From Acholeplasmataceae bacterium (GTDB lineage Bacteria; Bacillota_I; Bacilli_A; Acholeplasmatales; Acholeplasmataceae): a stretch of DNA of 15,795 nt. Shown here one piece after another: positions 13,713-15,795 of the stretch. The notes beneath the pieces are model-generated. The model had not been told where the DNA came from. It was given only the letters and a program-made list of their open reading frames with translations, and searched no databases. The position numbers and the translations under genes were made by a program. Each line of letters begins with the position of its first letter. The stretch's first letter is position 1. The stretch spans positions 1 to 15,795 of the forward strand of contig JAUSOA010000100.1 in the NCBI GenBank assembly GCA_030656435.1, written 5' to 3'.

Positions 13713-14603
13713 ATGAAAATTATTTCTTCAAAGTATAACTTAATTAAAAATGAAGTTCCACTAACGATTACGATGGGTAATTTTGATGGGCTCCATTTAG
13801 GTCATCAACAGCTTATTGAGCGTGTATTATCCTACAAGGATACCAAGCACGCTGTTTTAACATTTTATCCGCATCCATCTGAAGTTCTCCGCAAACAACC
13901 GTTTAGAACACTCACTCAAAAGAGTGATAAAATAGAACTCTTTTCAAGGTATCCTCTAGATTATACATTTATCGTTGATTTCGATATGGCATTTTCTGAG
14001 TTAACTGTTTCACAATTTATCGATTTTTTAAGATCCATACATGTCAAGAGACTCGTGATTGGTAGAGATGCAAGATTTGCATATCGTGGAGAAGGTACAA
14101 TCAATGATTTAAAGAAATATTTCTTTGTAGATGTGGTTGATGATCTTGTTTATAACCACACTAGAGTTTCTACAACCTATATCAAAGACTTTCTATCCTT
14201 AGGAGATTTAGGCTCTGCAAGAAAACTTTTAAACAGACATTATGACATCAAAGGAATTGTTGTGCATGGGAATAAAATAGGTCATAAATTAGGCTTTCCG
14301 ACTGCTAATATCGATTATTCAACCTATTATCTACCTAAAAGTGGTGTTTATTATGTCAAGGTTTTAGTGGATGGTAAGTGGTTTCTTGGAATGGCTAATA
14401 TTGGAAACAACCCTACGCTAAACTTTAGCTTTGAGAAAAGATTAGAAATTAATATCCTTGATTTCAATAGAGATATCTACGGGAAAAGGATTGATATCGT
14501 CTTTATGCACTACCTTAGACAAGAACTTAAATTCAAGTCTAGAAAAGAATTAATTGAGCAACTGAAAAAAGACGAAATGGCAATACGAAAACTTACAATT
14601 TAA
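13713..14603 (+). CDS. ribF: Bifunctional riboflavin kinase/FAD synthetase
   Basis: RibF phosphorylates riboflavin to FMN and then adenylates FMN to FAD. The 296-residue protein has an N-terminal nucleotidyltransferase domain with MGNFDGLHLGHQ (21-32), whose HxGH motif is His28-Leu-Gly-His31, and TFYPHPSEVLR (about 50-60). A STTYIKDFLSLGD-type segment (about 153-165) links to the C-terminal flavokinase domain, which has GNKIGHKLGFPTANI (about 186-200) and GMANIGNNPT (about 227-236). GGAG (13704-13707) lies 5 bases before the ATG, directly after the truB stop. The -35 box of the next gene's promoter lies within its last codons. The order truB-ribF is the standard Bacillota arrangement. Confidence 0.97.
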   Translation: MKIISSKYNLIKNEVPLTITMGNFDGLHLGHQQLIERVLSYKDTKHAVLTFYPHPSEVLRKQPFRTLTQKSDKIELFSRYPLDYTFIVDFDMAFSELTVSQFIDFLRSIHVKRLVIGRDARFAYRGEGTINDLKKYFFVDVVDDLVYNHTRVSTTYIKDFLSLGDLGSARKLLNRHYDIKGIVVHGNKIGHKLGFPTANIDYSTYYLPKSGVYYVKVLVDGKWFLGMANIGNNPTLNFSFEKRLEINILDFNRDIYGKRIDIVFMHYLRQELKFKSRKELIEQLKKDEMAIRKLTI

Positions 14604-14620
14604 AAAATATATGATATAAT
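14592..14620 (+). promoter_or_regulatory. Promoter of the darA-like gene
   Basis: CTTACA (14592-14597) and a perfect TATAAT (14615-14620) are 17 bases apart, with an extended TG at 14612-14613. The -35 box lies inside the end of ribF. The start would be near 14627, giving a leader of only about 13 bases that consists essentially of the GAGGTGA ribosome binding site (14629-14635). Confidence 0.75.
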
Positions 14621-14639
14621 TAATTTACGAGGTGATTAT

Positions 14640-14963
14640 ATGAAACTAATCATTGCTATCGTTTCTAACGATGATGCAAACAAAGTTCAAAAGGCATTGG
14701 TAAAAGATAGATTCTTTTCAACACGTTTAGCAACGACTGGCGGATTCCTAAGAGCAGGGAACGTCACATTTCTAATTGGTGTTAATGATGAGAAGGTTCC
14801 ACAAGCATTAGAAATTATTGAAGCACACAGCAAGAAGCGTACAAAACTCGTTCCAAATACAATTGTTAATGAGTTTGGATCATTTTCAGCATTACCTATC
14901 GAAGTTGAAGTCGGTGGAGCAACTGTATTTGTTGTGAATGTCGACCAATTCGTTAAAATTTAA
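14640..14963 (+). CDS. darA: Cyclic di-AMP receptor, PII-like (DarA/PstA family)
   Basis: This is a small trimeric PII-like protein that binds cyclic di-AMP; its downstream partners are not known in most bacteria. The 107-residue length and the sequence MKLIIAIVSNDDANKV match the DarA/PstA (YaaQ) family. The ligand loop region STRLATTGGFLRAGNVTFL (27-45) is the strongest signature, including TTGGF and Asn41. Residues 46-60 (IGVNDEKVPQALEII) and the C-terminal strand (VGGATVFVVNVDQF) complete the ferredoxin-like fold. It has its own strong extended -10 promoter and a close GAGGTGA site. In Bacillus subtilis the gene sits near tmk and holB; here it lies between ribF and rpsO. The diadenylate cyclase and phosphodiesterase genes that would make and degrade the ligand are not in this window. 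Confidence 0.93.
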   Translation: MKLIIAIVSNDDANKVQKALVKDRFFSTRLATTGGFLRAGNVTFLIGVNDEKVPQALEIIEAHSKKRTKLVPNTIVNEFGSFSALPIEVEVGGATVFVVNVDQFVKI

Positions 14964-14973
14964 TTGATTATCG

Positions 14974-15001
14974 TTGCATTTTTTAAATAAAATGCTACAA
15001 T
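14974..15001 (+). promoter_or_regulatory. Promoter of rpsO
   Basis: TTGCAT (14974-14979) and TACAAT (14996-15001) are 16 bases apart, with an extended TG at 14993-14994. The predicted start is near 15008. The spacer carries a 7-bp inverted repeat (GCATTTT 14976-14982, AAAATGC 14989-14995) with a 6-base gap. Confidence 0.65.
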
Positions 15002-15007
15002 ATAAAA

Positions 15008-15064
15008 GGCGGTAACAAGGATACGGGAACGCCAACCCTGTCTTTAGTTATTCGAGAAAGGATG
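15008..15064 (+). promoter_or_regulatory. Structured rpsO leader, candidate S15 autoregulatory element
   Basis: The leader can form an H-type pseudoknot: GGCG (15008-15011) with CGCC (15030-15033), and ACGGG (15023-15027) with CCC-T-GT (15036-15041, one bulged T). Just downstream, CTTT (15042-15045) can pair with AAAG (15057-15060), hiding the AAAGG of the ribosome binding site. Ribosomal protein S15 is known to repress its own mRNA through varied leader structures in different bacteria. That this leader does so is an inference from its position and from a hand-drawn fold. Confidence 0.5.
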
Positions 15065-15072
15065 AAAAAACA

Positions 15073-15342
15073 ATGGCACTTTCGAAAGAAAAGAAGAATG
15101 AAATCATCAAGGCTTATGCACAAAAAGAAGGGGACACTGGTTCACCAGAAGTTCAAGTCGCAGTTCTTACCCAAGAAATTAACGATTTAAACGGTCACCT
15201 ACAAACGCATATTCACGATTTCCATTCACGTCGCGGCTTATTCGTTAAGATCGGACACAGACGTAGATTGCTCGGTTATCTTCGCACAAAAGATGTAAAG
15301 AGATACCAAGAATTGATTCAAAAATTAGGATTACGTCGTTAA
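15073..15342 (+). CDS. rpsO: 30S ribosomal protein S15
   Basis: S15 is a primary binder of the central domain of 16S rRNA and helps form the inter-subunit bridges. The 89-residue length is exactly that of bacterial S15. The family landmarks GDTGSPEVQVAVLT (19-32), HDFHSRRGLFVKIGHRRRLL (48-67), and YLRTKDVKRY (69-78) are intact. The AAAGGATG ribosome binding site (15057-15064) ends 8 bases before the ATG. The gene has its own promoter, a structured leader and a terminator that begins at its stop codon. The rpsO-pnp order is the usual bacterial one, but pnp has a separate promoter here. Confidence 0.98.
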   Translation: MALSKEKKNEIIKAYAQKEGDTGSPEVQVAVLTQEINDLNGHLQTHIHDFHSRRGLFVKIGHRRRLLGYLRTKDVKRYQELIQKLGLRR

Positions 15343-15369
15343 AAGGGTAGCGCAAGCTTCCTTTTTTTT
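15341..15369 (+). terminator. Intrinsic terminator of rpsO
   Basis: AAAAGG (15341-15346) pairs with CCTTTT (15360-15365), and AGC (15349-15351) with GCT (15356-15358), around a GCAA tetraloop with a small internal irregularity (GT against T). A T-run follows. The stem begins within the rpsO stop codon. A second T-rich run follows at 15373-15382. Confidence 0.85.
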
Positions 15370-15387
15370 ATCCTTTTTTTTTATTGA

Positions 15388-15416
15388 TATACAAAGCATT
15401 CAAATTATGGTATTAT
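15388..15416 (+). promoter_or_regulatory. Promoter of pnp
   Basis: TATACA (15388-15393) and TATTAT (15411-15416) are 17 bases apart, with an extended TG at 15408-15409. A better -35-like TTGATA (15384-15389) overlaps but would give a 21-base spacer. The predicted start is near 15423, giving a leader of about 48 bases. Confidence 0.6.
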
Positions 15417-15470
15417 ATATAAGGCTATAGATAAGATAATAGACATATAAAATGAAGGAGATTTTATATC

Positions 15471-15795
15471 ATGCAAAAAAAGACATACGAAACACTGTTG
15501 GGCGGTAGAGCCCTACGTGTTGAAATTGGTGAGGTAGCAAAGCAAGCTCATGGAGCTGCAATGATTACCTACGGAGAATCTACAGTATTAAGCGTTGTAA
15601 CGGCGAGAAATGAAGCTTCAACTCAAGACTTTTTTCCATTAATGGTAATTTATCAAGAGAAGCTTTACGCAGCAGGTAAGATTCCAGGAGGATTCTTAAG
15701 AAGAGAAGGTAGACCATCAGAACATGAAACTCTAACTTCAAGATTAATTGATAGACCACTTCGTCCTTTATTTCCAGATGGATTTAAAAATGAAG
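15471..15795 (+). CDS. pnp: Polyribonucleotide nucleotidyltransferase (PNPase), N-terminal part, cut by the window end
   Basis: PNPase degrades RNA from the 3' end by phosphorolysis and can add tails; it is a core member of the degradosome. Only the first 108 codons are inside the window, all in the first RNase PH-like domain. The frame read from ATG 15471 begins MQKKTYETLLGGRALRVEIG. The diagnostic segments FFPLMVIYQEKLYAAGKIPG, REGRPSEHETLTSRLIDRP and RPLFPDGFKNE are highly typical of bacterial PNPase and bind RNA and phosphate in the active ring. AAGGAG (15455-15460) lies 10 bases before the ATG. It follows rpsO, the standard location. No stop or frameshift is seen up to the window edge. 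Confidence 0.96.
   Translation, partial: MQKKTYETLLGGRALRVEIGEVAKQAHGAAMITYGESTVLSVVTARNEASTQDFFPLMVIYQEKLYAAGKIPGGFLRREGRPSEHETLTSRLIDRPLRPLFPDGFKNE

Overview
The window is 15.8 kb of AT-rich, gene-dense bacterial DNA. It reads as a low-GC Gram-positive (Bacillota) or walled/wall-less relative such as an Acholeplasma/Izemoplasma-type organism. Pointers are the T-box leader on a hisS-aspS pair, RNase HIII, MutS2, a DarA/PstA-type c-di-AMP receptor, strong AGGAGG-like ribosome binding sites and sigma-A-type promoters. TGA is a stop (it ends the Rel gene) and TGG encodes Trp, so this is the standard code and not the Mycoplasma/Spiroplasma code. The taxon call is an inference from gene content only.

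Layout, left to right. (1) 1-1693: 3' part of a Rel/SpoT (p)ppGpp enzyme, overlapping dtd by 4 nt. (2) 1694-1883: a promoter and an unusually compact T-box riboswitch with its terminator. (3) 1899-9193: nine tightly packed plus-strand genes (gaps of 10 nt or less, or overlaps): GNAT acetyltransferase, hisS, aspS, msrA, dCMP deaminase, a Lon/PDZ membrane protease (YlbL/SepM type), an unknown three-helix membrane protein, lspA and an RluD-family pseudouridine synthase. No internal terminator is visible, so all nine may depend on the T-box. (4) 9171-10028, minus strand: rnhC, overlapping the 3' end of the rluD gene tail to tail. (5) 10029-12410: a short divergent promoter region, then mutS2. (6) 12421-12818: trxA with its own promoter and terminator. 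(7) 12835-14603: truB-ribF. (8) 14592-14963: a darA/pstA-like gene with its own promoter. (9) 14974-15369: rpsO with a structured leader and a terminator. (10) 15388-15795: promoter and first 108 codons of pnp, cut by the window end.

Functionally the window is mostly translation and RNA housekeeping. Rel and the T-box both sense uncharged tRNA; Dtd edits mischarged D-aminoacyl-tRNA; HisRS and AspRS charge tRNA; TruB and RluD modify RNA; S15 and PNPase act in the ribosome and in RNA decay; MutS2 and RNase HIII handle stalled ribosomes, recombination and RNA:DNA hybrids. MsrA and thioredoxin form a natural pair, since thioredoxin reduces MsrA.

The window is largely conserved core genome. The points that stand out are the minimal T-box with overlapping Asp and His codons, the acetyltransferase inserted between that T-box and hisS-aspS, a candidate pseudoknot plus Shine-Dalgarno-hiding hairpin before rpsO, and the c-di-AMP receptor gene placed inside the classical truB-ribF-rpsO-pnp cluster. 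No stretch over 300 bases lacks a gene; the longest non-coding stretch (about 205 bases, 1694-1898) is the T-box leader. I see no rRNA, tRNA, insertion sequence, CRISPR array or prophage gene.
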